Positions 1-7,366 of a DNA stretch of 15,731 nt are shown one piece after another; within the stretch, counting starts at the first letter, position 1; every line of letters begins with the position of its first letter. Under the pieces are notes generated by a model. That model was not told the origin of the DNA and searched no databases. It saw nothing but the letters and a program-made list of their open reading frames with translations. The DNA is from CAYNGH01 sp964396845 (lineage in GTDB: Bacteria; Vulcanimicrobiota; JAJTBE01; CAYNGH01). Location of the stretch: assembly GCA_964396845.1 (NCBI GenBank), contig CAYNGH010000072.1, forward strand, positions 1-15,731, given 5' to 3'. The translations under genes were made by a program, and so were the position numbers.

Positions 1-99
1 ACAGCAATCATACTTCACTGGCAGAAAATGCCGGGTTTATCCCTGCCTGAAGGTAAAGTCACACAAGAATATTATGGCGATTCTCTGAAGATTGAATAA
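1..99 (+). CDS. 3' end of an unidentified protein gene (partial)
   Basis: Frame 1 is open from the first base to a TAA at 97-99, giving 32 C-terminal residues that end in YYGDSLKIE. The gene starts upstream of the window. The case for coding is that this frame stays open longest of the three and that its stop lies directly against a strong hairpin terminator, as expected for the last gene of a transcript. The tail matches no family I recognise, so no function is offered. A second frame is open to a TGA at 86-88, so the frame choice is probable rather than certain. Confidence 0.55.
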   Translation, partial: TAIILHWQKMPGLSLPEGKVTQEYYGDSLKIE

Positions 100-133
100 A
101 ACCGCCCGCCGGCGATTTTTCCGGGGGCGGTTT
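99..133. terminator. Bidirectional rho-independent terminator between converging genes
   Basis: A perfect 9-bp stem, AAACCGCCC (99-107) with GGGCGGTTT (125-133), encloses a 17-base loop. On the + strand the 3' arm runs into TTTGTTTG. On the minus strand the arm ends in TTTTATT. The hairpin sits between the stop of the + gene at 99 and the stop of the minus gene at 167, so it can end both transcripts. Confidence 0.8.
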
Positions 134-166
134 GTTTGCGGTGTGTTTGATGAAGATATGGATTGT

Positions 167-1918
167 TTACGGCGCCGCCACTTCCCAGGGGTTCTCACCG
201 GTGGTTACCGTGGCAAGAACGGTGTCATCGGAAGGATCTATGACAGTTACTGTGTTGTCAAACTGGTTTGTGGCATAGATTCTTGTGCCGTCGCTGTTGA
301 ATGCCACATGCCATGTCCCGGATCCCGTGGCGATGGTGCCCATCAGGCTTCCATTGGTGGGATTGTGCACTGAGATACTGTTGCTGATGAGGCTGGCCAC
401 ATACAGCTTGTCCCCGGCAGGGGAAATGGCAATCCCCGTGGGCATCGTCCCTGTGACGAAGGTATTTGCCACTGTGTTGGTGGATGTGTCGATGACCGAT
501 ACCCGGGAATCGGAAAGATGGGTGACATATATATACTGGCCGTCAGGGGAGGCCGTGGCATATATGGGGTGTCTGGTGACGGAAATTGTTTCGATGGCTG
601 TGTTGTCGCTGGTTCTTATCACCGTTATGTTTTCGCTGTTCTGGTTGGTCACATACACATACTCCCCGTCGGGGGTGACGGCTCCATAAAGAGGTTTTAC
701 TCCTGCAGGTACCGTTGCGGTGACGGTGAAGTCCGACAGATCCACCACCGATACCGTCTGATCTCCCTGATTGGTGACATATGCCCTCTGACTGTCGGGA
801 GTCACTATCAGTCCCGTGGGACTCTGGCCCACAGGAACAGTGGCAACAACAGCTGTGCCTGACTGGTTGAATACATACAGGTTATTATCCCCCTGACTGG
901 CAATCAGAAGATACCGGTGACTGGGAGTGAATGCTATGGCGGTGGGGGAGTTGCCTGCGCTGACGTTGTTTATTAGAGAACTGTCGGAGGTTCTGAACAG
1001 AGAGAAGTTGTTGTCGAGAATGTTTGTCACATAAAAGGCCCGGTGAGTCATCTGGATGTCGTGAGTTTCCCATTGTTTCCCCTGAACTTCTACTGTGCTC
1101 CGATAGATGATGTAACCATTCAGCTGGGCTGTCACTTCCAGGGTTCCATAGGGGAGATCACGTATGTCGTAATTACCATTGCCCTGGCTGGTTGTGACAG
1201 CTCCGGCGATGGTTACCGTGACATTCCCCAGACGGGTCCCGGTGAAAATATCAGTTACTGTTCCCCTGACCCGGCCGTCCGAAGCCAAAAGCTCAATATC
1301 ATCAAGCTCCAGCACATCCCCCATTTCAATTTCCAGATCCGATGAGTATGGAGCGAATTCATCGGCAGTAACACTGATGGTATAATCGCCTTCGGGGATG
1401 TTTCGGTTAAATTCAAACCTGCCGTCAGGTCCGGTCTGTTCTTCCTCTGCCTGAATGGAAACCAGGGCCGATTCGATGGCAAGACCGGTTTCGGCGTCGA
1501 TCACCCTTCCCCGGACAGTGGCCAGGGGTTTTAGGGCGAAATTATGCTCAACTCCTTCATCACCAACACCACCAGTAGGGATGACAATCTCCCCTTCTTC
1601 GGAAACATAGTCCTCGTATCCCGCCATGAATGCGGTGATGATTGCCGGACCGGGAGTAAGACCAACGAATTCATAAGATCCCTGGTAAGTCTGAGGAGGA
1701 TAATTATAAAGACCGGGTTGGGTAGTGAAGGTTATGGTCTGTTCTGTCCCGTGAAAGGTTACTTCAACACCGTTGAGATAATCACCAGTTCTGGCATCGC
1801 TGACCTGTCCCACTATATATGGTGGGGGTTCCGGGGTGCATCCCGAATTGGCCATGGCGATTACCACAACTGCCATTAACAGGATCAGGATTTTAGCTTT
1901 GCCGGCAAAATATTTCAT
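167..1918 (-). CDS. Lipoprotein with three CarboxypepD_reg-like domains and a YVTN beta-propeller
   Basis: A 583-residue exported protein. The N-terminus is a signal peptide (KAK followed by ILILLMAVVVIAMA) ending at ANSGC, a somewhat loose lipobox with Cys27 as the likely lipidated residue. Three beta-sandwich modules of the carboxypeptidase regulatory type follow at about 35-130, 134-212 and 216-290. Each opens with a V.G.V.D..TG pattern, and the last two contain a GxY/GxF turn strand. Residues 294-583 hold seven repeats of the YVTN family (for example AYVTNQGDQTVSVVD), which is the number for a closed seven-bladed propeller. Such proteins sit on the cell surface or in the periplasm, usually for binding; no catalytic site is seen. 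The start is placed at ATG 1918, because GGGTGAT lies 4 bases upstream. A GTG at 1927 in the same frame would add three residues and overlaps that site. It is probably the last gene of the minus-strand cluster reaching up to 3497. Confidence 0.88.
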   Translation of the reverse strand: MKYFAGKAKILILLMAVVVIAMANSGCTPEPPPYIVGQVSDARTGDYLNGVEVTFHGTEQTITFTTQPGLYNYPPQTYQGSYEFVGLTPGPAIITAFMAGYEDYVSEEGEIVIPTGGVGDEGVEHNFALKPLATVRGRVIDAETGLAIESALVSIQAEEEQTGPDGRFEFNRNIPEGDYTISVTADEFAPYSSDLEIEMGDVLELDDIELLASDGRVRGTVTDIFTGTRLGNVTVTIAGAVTTSQGNGNYDIRDLPYGTLEVTAQLNGYIIYRSTVEVQGKQWETHDIQMTHRAFYVTNILDNNFSLFRTSDSSLINNVSAGNSPTAIAFTPSHRYLLIASQGDNNLYVFNQSGTAVVATVPVGQSPTGLIVTPDSQRAYVTNQGDQTVSVVDLSDFTVTATVPAGVKPLYGAVTPDGEYVYVTNQNSENITVIRTSDNTAIETISVTRHPIYATASPDGQYIYVTHLSDSRVSVIDTSTNTVANTFVTGTMPTGIAISPAGDKLYVASLISNSISVHNPTNGSLMGTIATGSGTWHVAFNSDGTRIYATNQFDNTVTVIDPSDDTVLATVTTGENPWEVAAP

Positions 1919-1922
1919 GTCT

Positions 1923-1929
1923 ATCACCC
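1923..1929 (-). promoter_or_regulatory. Ribosome binding site deciding the propeller lipoprotein start
   Basis: Minus-strand GGGTGAT matches the GGTGAT part of the full Shine-Dalgarno sequence and lies 4 bases before ATG 1918. It overlaps the alternative GTG at 1927, so it favours the ATG. Confidence 0.55.
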
Positions 1930-1949
1930 AAACGTCGAATTTTTAATAA

Positions 1950-1974
1950 TACCAATGTTTATATTTTCTTGGTA
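1950..1974. repeat. Short inverted repeat upstream of the propeller lipoprotein
   Basis: TACCAA (1950-1955) and TTGGTA (1969-1974) form a 6-bp inverted repeat around a 13-base AT-rich spacer. It lies 32-56 bases before the lipoprotein ATG, in the 100-base gap after the DUF192 gene. It could be an operator for a separate promoter. No clear -35/-10 pair is visible, so this is tentative. Confidence 0.25.
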
Positions 1975-2018
1975 CTATAATAACATTTTGGTGAGAAAAA
2001 TTCCAGATACCCCGGGGG

Positions 2019-2639
2019 TTATTTTTTTACACCCGTATCGGGATCAACTTTGTAAATATACTGGATGTCGATGGTATCGCCCACCTTGATATCGTGCTTT
2101 CGGGCAAATCCGCCGTTCACTTCCAGAACCATGTTGACGAATTCTCCCGTTCCCGCCCGGTTAATCTGGTGATCTTCCGCATCCTTTGGGGGATGTTGGA
2201 CATTATGGGTAATATCTGCAACTTTTTTATTGCGGATCCATATGAAGTCCAGGGGAAACTGCATCCCCTTCATCCAGAAATTTCTTGCCCTGTAATCATC
2301 AAAGACAAATAGCATCCCTTGTTTTTCTCCCAGCTGAGGCCATTCCGAAAGTCCGCCGGTGCGGGTCCTGTCGTTATCGGCCACATAGGCGTTGATGCTC
2401 ACTTTGTCAAACTTTATCACCGCAGCCCGGTTGAATTCATCAGGGCTCACAGGAGAACCCTCATTGAAGGGACGTGGGGGCATTGTTCCGGTGTTGACCG
2501 GGGATTCTGAGGGGGCCGGTCTGTCGGAGTTTGTCCCGGCCTGTTGTCCTGCCAGGGCCAGTATTATAGAGAGCATAATTATTGATGCAAAAATAATCTG
2601 AATGATTCTGGTCTGTCTGTTGTTTTTATTCTTGGCCAT
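2019..2639 (-). CDS. Membrane-anchored DUF192 family protein
   Basis: A 206-residue protein. Residues 11-31 form one hydrophobic segment after a basic N-terminus (KNKNNRQTR), so it is an uncleaved anchor or signal peptide with the rest outside the cytoplasm. A Pro/Ser-rich linker covers about 35-70. Residues 75-195 are a typical DUF192 domain, with the hallmark FWMKGMQFPLDFIWI (121-135), then ITHN (143-146) and the closing VNGGFARKHDIKVGD (174-188). The family is widespread and exported, with no established biochemical role. The ATG at 2639 has GAGG 9 bases upstream. The gene starts 24 bases after the 277-residue membrane protein ends, so the two are very likely co-transcribed. Confidence 0.9.
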   Translation of the reverse strand: MAKNKNNRQTRIIQIIFASIIMLSIILALAGQQAGTNSDRPAPSESPVNTGTMPPRPFNEGSPVSPDEFNRAAVIKFDKVSINAYVADNDRTRTGGLSEWPQLGEKQGMLFVFDDYRARNFWMKGMQFPLDFIWIRNKKVADITHNVQHPPKDAEDHQINRAGTGEFVNMVLEVNGGFARKHDIKVGDTIDIQYIYKVDPDTGVKK

Positions 2640-2663
2640 ATAATATTACCTCGGCAGATATAA

Positions 2664-3497
2664 TTAGTCCCGTCGCCGTATCTCCCGGATTTTATTCTTT
2701 TTTTCTGGGGTTTCTGTTGTTGCCGGGCTTGTTTCAACTCTGCACCGGTTTTCGTCCTGGCTGTGGGTACAGGTTTCCTTCATTTTGCGGGAATGGGCCA
2801 TCACCAAGTGCTTTTCCGGGGAGTCATCAGGCATCTCGGACACTTCCTGGGCAAGCTCATCAGAAAACTCGATGCGGTCTTCTTCTTGTTTGGAAAGGAG
2901 CAGGGCAGTGTTTCTGGGGTCTTCTTCCAGTAGCAGTGCCGGAGGTTCTTTGGATTCATCAACTGCTGGAGGGGTATCCTGCTCCGGATCCGATGCTGTC
3001 ATTATATCGGTGCCGTCCCGGGGGAGAGGATCCTGAAGGACTTCAGATTCCTCCGGGGCCGGGGTTTTTGAAGATTTTTCTGTCTTGTCCGGCGAGGAAA
3101 TTTCTTCTTTTTTTATTATGGTAATGCCGTTTTTTGATTGTTCTGGTTCTGGGGGTTTTTCCCGGACAGTCCCTTTGGAGGGAGAAGCTGTATCGATGTT
3201 TCTTGCTCCGATGAAAGAGATGATCCCCACTGCCGAGAGGATAAGGTATGTGGCGAGGCTGTTTATTGAATTGACGGCAAAGGAGAGGATGCCGTTTATG
3301 GTATCCAGATGGGGGAAATCTCCGGGGATGCCGGTGAAATCCTGGGCTACCCAGGGACAGCAGGTAAAGATGGCGCCAAAAAGCACCAACAGGAAAAGAC
3401 ACATGGAGGCAATATATCCGAGAATCCTCACCAAGTCTTCTTTTATTTCCATGTCTGTTTCCATAAAGCTCATATTCTGGGCTGTCTGTTGTTCCAA
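2664..3497 (-). CDS. Two-pass membrane protein with long acidic tail, function unknown
   Basis: A 277-residue protein I do not recognise. Two hydrophobic segments are visible at about 24-46 (rich in Leu/Phe, ending FTCCPW) and 68-97. They are joined by a short loop containing GIPGDFPHLD. From about 100 onward comes a long low-complexity tail, rich in Glu, Pro, Ser and Asp, that looks disordered. It ends in a basic patch (KKNKIREIRRRD). The proposed start is TTG at 3497 with AAGGA 9 bases upstream. The in-frame ATGs at residues 9, 12 and 16 lack a comparable site. It is first in a probable operon with the DUF192 gene. With the short N-terminus and tail both on the inside, the tail could be a cytoplasmic interaction platform; that is inference. 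Confidence 0.72.
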   Translation of the reverse strand: MEQQTAQNMSFMETDMEIKEDLVRILGYIASMCLFLLVLFGAIFTCCPWVAQDFTGIPGDFPHLDTINGILSFAVNSINSLATYLILSAVGIISFIGARNIDTASPSKGTVREKPPEPEQSKNGITIIKKEEISSPDKTEKSSKTPAPEESEVLQDPLPRDGTDIMTASDPEQDTPPAVDESKEPPALLLEEDPRNTALLLSKQEEDRIEFSDELAQEVSEMPDDSPEKHLVMAHSRKMKETCTHSQDENRCRVETSPATTETPEKKNKIREIRRRD

Positions 3498-3506
3498 GGC
3501 TGTTTT

Positions 3507-3511
3507 TCCTT
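3507..3511 (-). promoter_or_regulatory. Ribosome binding site supporting a TTG start
   Basis: Minus-strand AAGGA, 9 bases before the TTG at 3497, is the only Shine-Dalgarno-like site near the N-terminus of the 277-residue membrane protein. It is the reason for choosing TTG over the downstream ATGs. Confidence 0.5.
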
Positions 3512-3535
3512 TTGCAATTTGCTGTCCTTTAAATT

Positions 3536-3567
3536 CTTTCCCCGGCAGAAAAACCCTGCCGGGAAAG
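3536..3567. other. Strong imperfect hairpin in a divergent intergenic region
   Basis: CTTTCCCCGGCAG (3536-3548) pairs with CTGCCGGGAAAG (3556-3567), leaving one bulged C and a 7-base loop (AAAAACC). Neither side is followed by a T tract, so it is not an ordinary terminator. It lies between the divergent starts at 3497 and 3666. It would fall in the 5' leader of the minus-strand membrane protein if that transcript starts beyond 3567. A protein-binding palindrome is the other reading. Confidence 0.55.
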
Positions 3568-3585
3568 GGCCGGCGCTGAAAATGA

Positions 3586-3607
3586 AGAGGACTTCCTCTG
3601 GAGGAAG
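3586..3607. repeat. Overlapping inverted repeats AGAGGA / CTTCCTC / GAGGAAG
   Basis: AGAGGA (3586-3591) is complementary to TCCTCT (3594-3599). CTTCCTC (3592-3598) is also complementary to GAGGAAG (3601-3607). The middle strand can therefore pair with either flank, but each loop would be only 2 bases, so pairing in RNA would lose base pairs. It lies 59-80 bases before the PRTase ATG. Confidence 0.3.
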
Positions 3608-3653
3608 ATTTTTATATTTGAAGAAAGACTTGATTAAATAAGTATTGGAACAG

Positions 3654-3659
3654 AAAGGA
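3654..3659 (+). promoter_or_regulatory. Ribosome binding site deciding the PRTase start
   Basis: AAAGGA lies 6 bases before ATG 3666. It falls inside the coding region if the upstream in-frame TTG (3645) is used, so the ATG is preferred. Confidence 0.7.
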
Positions 3660-3665
3660 CGCACC

Positions 3666-4199
3666 ATGGAAAGCTATGCCCACGAACATACCGGGAAGCT
3701 GGAGGTCAGCTGGGACAGGTTCGGCCAGCTGTGCCGGGATCTGGCCATGAAGATTCACCGGGAATATCAACCCGATGTGGTGGTGGGGGTTGCCAGGGCC
3801 GGGGTGATACCGGGAGTGGTCATCGCCTCCATGTTTCGAAAGGAATTTTATACCATAAAAATCTCCCGCCGGGAAAATGACCGGGTGGTTCATGCACGGC
3901 CGATTCTGTTTGTGCCCATAACAGAATCAGTATATGGAAAACGGGTTCTGCTGGTGGATGAGATTAGCATCTCCGGGGAAACCCTCAGGATTGCCAGGGA
4001 AGAAGTTCAGAACAAGGCCGCCAGGGAAGTGCGCACTGCCACTCTGTTTGTCCATGGCATCAGCAAAAAGCCCGATTACTTTGCCCTGGAATCCGACGCA
4101 ATGATAATCAACCCCTGGAGTCAGTATATCATCGGCCAGAGTGGGGATCTGGAGGTTCATCCCGAATATGTTGACGGGAGCTTCCCGGATCGAAACTGA
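3666..4199 (+). CDS. Type I phosphoribosyltransferase, purine (Gpt/Hpt) type
   Basis: A 177-residue cytoplasmic enzyme of the type I PRTase fold. Such enzymes transfer ribose-5-phosphate from PRPP to a base. Residues 37-53 (DVVVGVARAGVIPGVVI) form the conserved strand and PPi loop. Residues 94-107 (VLLVDEISISGETL) are the PRPP-binding signature, with acidic pair Asp98-Glu99 and the SGET phosphate loop. NPW at 149-151 resembles the hood region that contacts the base in xanthine-guanine enzymes. The length fits that group. The exact base (xanthine, guanine, hypoxanthine) cannot be read from the sequence. The ATG is chosen for its AAAGGA site; a TTG at 3645 would add seven residues. It is a single-gene unit between divergent and convergent neighbours. 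Confidence 0.87.
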   Translation: MESYAHEHTGKLEVSWDRFGQLCRDLAMKIHREYQPDVVVGVARAGVIPGVVIASMFRKEFYTIKISRRENDRVVHARPILFVPITESVYGKRVLLVDEISISGETLRIAREEVQNKAAREVRTATLFVHGISKKPDYFALESDAMIINPWSQYIIGQSGDLEVHPEYVDGSFPDRN

Positions 4200-4255
4200 T
4201 GTATGCCTTGACTGATTAGAAGGGTCATCCTATGTCAGCTGATGGAGCTGAGCAA

Positions 4256-5719
4256 TCAGGAGAAGATTCCCTGGTAAGTGTCCCTGGACTTCATAAGCTG
4301 ACATTTGCCGTTGTCACTCACAAGAACTCTTGGAGGCCGGGGGAAGGAATTGGTGTTGGAGGACATGAACCAGGAGCAGTATGCCCCGGTATCATAGCTG
4401 ATGAGCACATCTCCCCGGCGGGGTCTTCCGGGCAGGGTAACCTTGAAGGTGGCAATCATATCTCCGGAGAAACACAGGTTTCCTCCCAGAAAAGTTTCAA
4501 AGGCTTCGCTGTTGTCGGTTGCTTCTGCAAGTCCCCACTGCCGGGGGCCTTGTTCCACTAAGGCATCGCAATGATCCATAACCCCCATCTCCAGGGTCAC
4601 CAGGTTGTGTCCACCGGCCACCCGGCGTATGTGTCCCACCTTTGCCAGGCTTACTCCTGCATCCTCGGTGATTGCCCGGCCCGGTTCCACCATTATCTCG
4701 GGAGAGCCCAGATCCTTGAGGGCTTCAACAGTGTTGATGCTCCTGCCCCTGACGGTTATCTGGCCGGTGAGGATGGCTTCCAGCATTTTTTCCTTGGGGT
4801 ATGGGGAATAAAATTTTTCGCCCACCCAGCGGGAGAGATCCGAAGAAAAGCCACTCATATCATCATCCCAGGACATGAGCTTTGACATATCTCCCTCCCG
4901 GGATGCCAGATGGCCTTCCCGGACCATCTGTTTAAATTTTTCCCACATATCTTCATCAAGATAGGATACCGGGAATCCGCCTCCGATGTTTATCACCGGA
5001 CAGGATCCCATCTCCTCCCGGAGTAGGTGGCCCATCTCCAGCATTTTTCCCATCACCTGACGATAAGGCTCCACCTCGGTGATCTGGGATCCGATGTGGG
5101 TATGGAATCCCTGGAAATCCAAATGGGGATGCCGGTTCAGGGTCTTGATAAAGCCGGGGATATTCTCCAGAGGTTCGCCGAATTTTGTCCATTTGCCGGC
5201 AGTAAAGACTGATGATGCTGTGACTCTTTTCATATCATAACCGCTGATTCTCAGGATTACTCTAACCTTTTTGTTCATCCTGCGGGCAATATCACTGATC
5301 AGGGAGAACTCCTCAGCAGAATCGGCCACCAGAAGCATGTTCTTCTCGATGGCTTCTTCAATCAGTGAGTCTTCCTTGCAGTTGCCGTTAAGATCAATGT
5401 CCCGGGGAGGTATTCCTGCCTCCAGACAGCATCGAACCTCGTTGAATGATGCGGCATCGGCTCCGCAACCACATCGGGCCACGATGGAAAGAATCAGGGG
5501 ATGTGTCATGGCTTTGGCGGCGAATCGAACCTTGCCCCGGGGATAAAGACGGGCAAAGACATCCCGGAATGAATTGAGATTGGCTTCAATGGCAGGTTCG
5601 TTGTATAGGTGAAGGGGAAGTCCGAATTGATCCGCCCACTGCTGGACTGATTTTCCCATAATCACTGTATTTCCGTTTTCGGTTCTTATATATTTTTCTC
5701 TGGGCCTGTAATTTTTCAT
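4256..5719 (-). CDS. Fold-III PLP-dependent decarboxylase related to diaminopimelate decarboxylase
   Basis: A 487-residue enzyme of the Orn/DAP/Arg decarboxylase group 2 family. Visible landmarks are FAAKAM with the PLP-lysine Lys69, GCGADAASFNEV (84-95), HTHIGS (206-211) with His208 for the PLP ring, the phosphate-binding GGG (246-248), EPGRAI (345-350), CFSGD (416-420), DTGAY (443-447) and MSSNTNSFPRP (452-462). Cys416, the expected catalytic acid, is present. Two things are odd. The family motif CESGD of diaminopimelate decarboxylases reads CFSGD, and about 97 residues separate GGG from EPGR, some 50 more than usual. Both argue against simply calling it lysA; the substrate is unknown. The ATG at 5719 has AAGGAG 6 bases upstream. 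An in-frame ATG at 5779 would add 20 residues but lacks a good site. It stands alone, divergent from the lipoprotein gene at 5879. Confidence 0.85.
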   Translation of the reverse strand: MKNYRPREKYIRTENGNTVIMGKSVQQWADQFGLPLHLYNEPAIEANLNSFRDVFARLYPRGKVRFAAKAMTHPLILSIVARCGCGADAASFNEVRCCLEAGIPPRDIDLNGNCKEDSLIEEAIEKNMLLVADSAEEFSLISDIARRMNKKVRVILRISGYDMKRVTASSVFTAGKWTKFGEPLENIPGFIKTLNRHPHLDFQGFHTHIGSQITEVEPYRQVMGKMLEMGHLLREEMGSCPVINIGGGFPVSYLDEDMWEKFKQMVREGHLASREGDMSKLMSWDDDMSGFSSDLSRWVGEKFYSPYPKEKMLEAILTGQITVRGRSINTVEALKDLGSPEIMVEPGRAITEDAGVSLAKVGHIRRVAGGHNLVTLEMGVMDHCDALVEQGPRQWGLAEATDNSEAFETFLGGNLCFSGDMIATFKVTLPGRPRRGDVLISYDTGAYCSWFMSSNTNSFPRPPRVLVSDNGKCQLMKSRDTYQGIFS

Positions 5720-5725
5720 GGGTTT

Positions 5726-5731
5726 CTCCTT
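5726..5731 (-). promoter_or_regulatory. Ribosome binding site deciding the decarboxylase start
   Basis: Minus-strand AAGGAG lies 6 bases before ATG 5719. The longer reading from ATG 5779 has only a distant GGGGGA upstream, so the shorter protein is preferred. Confidence 0.75.
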
Positions 5732-5878
5732 GTCGCCTGTTATGACTGCGCTTTTTTTTGGATAGATTACATTCTTCATATTCAGATAAATTCCCCCGGA
5801 GGAGTTTTTGATCTTTAATTAAATTTAAAACTTAGCTGGCTTTTTTGACAGCAGAATTTTAATAGAAAAGGAAGAAGT
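5732..5878. other. Divergent AT-rich intergenic region, promoters not resolved
   Basis: This 147-base gap separates the decarboxylase and lipoprotein starts and should hold promoters for both. It contains an AT-rich block (5814-5829) with the palindrome TTTAATTAAA (5814-5823). A perfect TTGACA (5845-5850) has no -10 box at the right spacing before the ATG. AAGGA at 5868-5872 is a good ribosome binding site for ATG 5879. Confidence 0.4.
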
Positions 5879-7345
5879 ATGAGAGGAAAATTTGTGTGTC
5901 ACCGGGCAACAATCGTGGGGCTGACTTTCCTTGCAGTCCTGCTCCTGACCATTGCCGGATGCGGTGGTGGCGGTGGAGGCGGTGGAGAAATCACTCCGAC
6001 TCCCACTCCGTCCCCTGCCAGTGTCATCGGCTATGTAACCCGAGATGTCGGGGGAGAGGCTGTTGCCGACATCGAGATTACTGCTACGGAAACGGAAAGA
6101 AAAACCCGCAACCAGACTGTTTCCGGAGAAGACGGGTCATATTCCCTTTCTCTTACTCCGGGTGTTTATGACATCACCACGAATCTTACAGGCTACGGTC
6201 AAACCAGAATTCAGGATCTTGAGGCAGCTTCCGGCGATGACCTGACGGTGAACCTGCCGGTTCTGCCCATCTACAGTGTCAACTGGGCTGTTGTGGCTCC
6301 GGTTATAACCTCGGTGACAGGGCTTCCCACAAGCTCCAATGTCAGCGGAACATACAATGTAACCATCGAAACTTCATCTCCCAACGCCATCAGAACCATA
6401 GAGATGCGCATCAGCAACCGCAACAGTGTCCCTGACTTCCGGGTGAACGACTCTTCAACCATGCAGGTGTCCTGGGATACTTCGATTTTTCCTCCTCCTC
6501 CCGATGAGTTCTATATTCATATAACTGTGCTGGATGTGAACAACAACCGGACGGAGAAGACCATTCACATCGGCGGTCAGGCAACATCCACAACCCTGTC
6601 GGCACCGGGAAGTTTTTCTGCCATCGCCTATACGGTGCCATATGAGTATCTTTCTTTCCGGGATGACTATATGGAGGCCACAGGATGTTCTCTGGAATTT
6701 TTCCACCAGCAGGTCATGAAACTGCCCGAAGCCTTTGTAATGTCACCCAAGACCGCCCCGGCAGGTACGAACCTGTTTTCCATACTTACATGGAACCAGG
6801 TGAATGGAGCTGATGGCTACAGGGTTTACCGGCAGGAAGGTACCGGCGGAAACTACCAGCTGGTGGGCAGTACTGCTGCGGGGGATTATACCCAGTTTGT
6901 GGATCGGGATCCCCAGCTGGCCCCGGGCAAGACATATTATTATCAGGTGGCGGCATACAACAGCCAGGGTATCGGTCAGACCACCACGGCTCCTTCGGTG
7001 ACGCCCCTGGAATATTTCACCGTCGCCAACATTTCCCCGGCCCACAACCAGACCGGTGTTTCCCTGAATCCTGCATATTCCTGGGCTATCAACAATGAAG
7101 TTGGCAGCAGGCAGGAGTATTTGCTGTGGGTGCTGGGTCAGAATGACTCAAGTCTGACATATCAGGAGATTGTTATCAACTCCACCAGTGTTTCTGATGC
7201 AGTTCTCCTGGAAAACAACACCCTTTACAACTGGGGCATTATAAATGCGGTGGCCTTAGGTTCTTATCACCAGGGCTCCGGTTCATATAAAGCAGTTTCC
7301 ATCGGTCTGGTGGAAGGCCTCAGTGCCTTCACCACTGAAAAATAA
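5879..7345 (+). CDS. Multidomain surface lipoprotein (CarboxypepD_reg-like, Ig-like, FN3-like)
   Basis: A 488-residue exported lipoprotein. A signal peptide ends in the textbook lipobox LTIAGC, with Cys28 lipidated. Eight glycines (29-36) and a Thr/Pro linker (TPTPTPSP) follow, serving as a flexible tether. Residues 47-130 are a CarboxypepD_reg-like beta-sandwich (VIGYVTRDVGGEAV, DGSYSLSLTPGVY). Residues about 138-232 look Ig-like. Residues about 287-377 are fibronectin-III-like (LTWNQVNGADGYRVYR, then TYYYQVAAYN). Residues about 380-486 form another beta-sandwich with FN3 character. No catalytic residues are apparent, so binding or scaffolding is likely. Only 21 bases separate its stop from the subtilisin gene, so the two form an operon and may act together at the surface. 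The ATG has AAGGA 6 bases upstream. Confidence 0.87.
   Translation: MRGKFVCHRATIVGLTFLAVLLLTIAGCGGGGGGGGEITPTPTPSPASVIGYVTRDVGGEAVADIEITATETERKTRNQTVSGEDGSYSLSLTPGVYDITTNLTGYGQTRIQDLEAASGDDLTVNLPVLPIYSVNWAVVAPVITSVTGLPTSSNVSGTYNVTIETSSPNAIRTIEMRISNRNSVPDFRVNDSSTMQVSWDTSIFPPPPDEFYIHITVLDVNNNRTEKTIHIGGQATSTTLSAPGSFSAIAYTVPYEYLSFRDDYMEATGCSLEFFHQQVMKLPEAFVMSPKTAPAGTNLFSILTWNQVNGADGYRVYRQEGTGGNYQLVGSTAAGDYTQFVDRDPQLAPGKTYYYQVAAYNSQGIGQTTTAPSVTPLEYFTVANISPAHNQTGVSLNPAYSWAINNEVGSRQEYLLWVLGQNDSSLTYQEIVINSTSVSDAVLLENNTLYNWGIINAVALGSYHQGSGSYKAVSIGLVEGLSAFTTEK
5963..5986 (+). repeat. GGT/GGN codon repeat encoding eight glycines after the lipid-Cys
   Basis: Eight consecutive Gly codons (GGT, GGC, GGA mixed) follow the lipobox cysteine directly. 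Gly-rich tethers at this position are common in lipoproteins. Loss or gain of whole codons here would change tether length without breaking the frame. Confidence 0.8.
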
Positions 7346-7355
7346 ACAGAATAAT

Positions 7356-7359
7356 GGAG
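7356..7359 (+). promoter_or_regulatory. Ribosome binding site supporting a TTG start
   Basis: GGAG lies 7 bases before the TTG at 7367. The TTG is needed to include the basic N-terminus and hydrophobic core of the signal peptide. Confidence 0.7.
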
Positions 7360-7366
7360 TGTAACC

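Noticed and set aside
4256..5719. Naming the decarboxylase lysA
   Set aside because: The fold and PLP residues fit, but the specificity motif reads CFSGD and a long insertion is present, so a substrate cannot be assigned from sequence.
5845..5850. Perfect TTGACA as the -35 box of the lipoprotein promoter
   Set aside because: A -10 box 17 bases downstream would fall on the ribosome binding site, and no TATAAT-like sequence is there.
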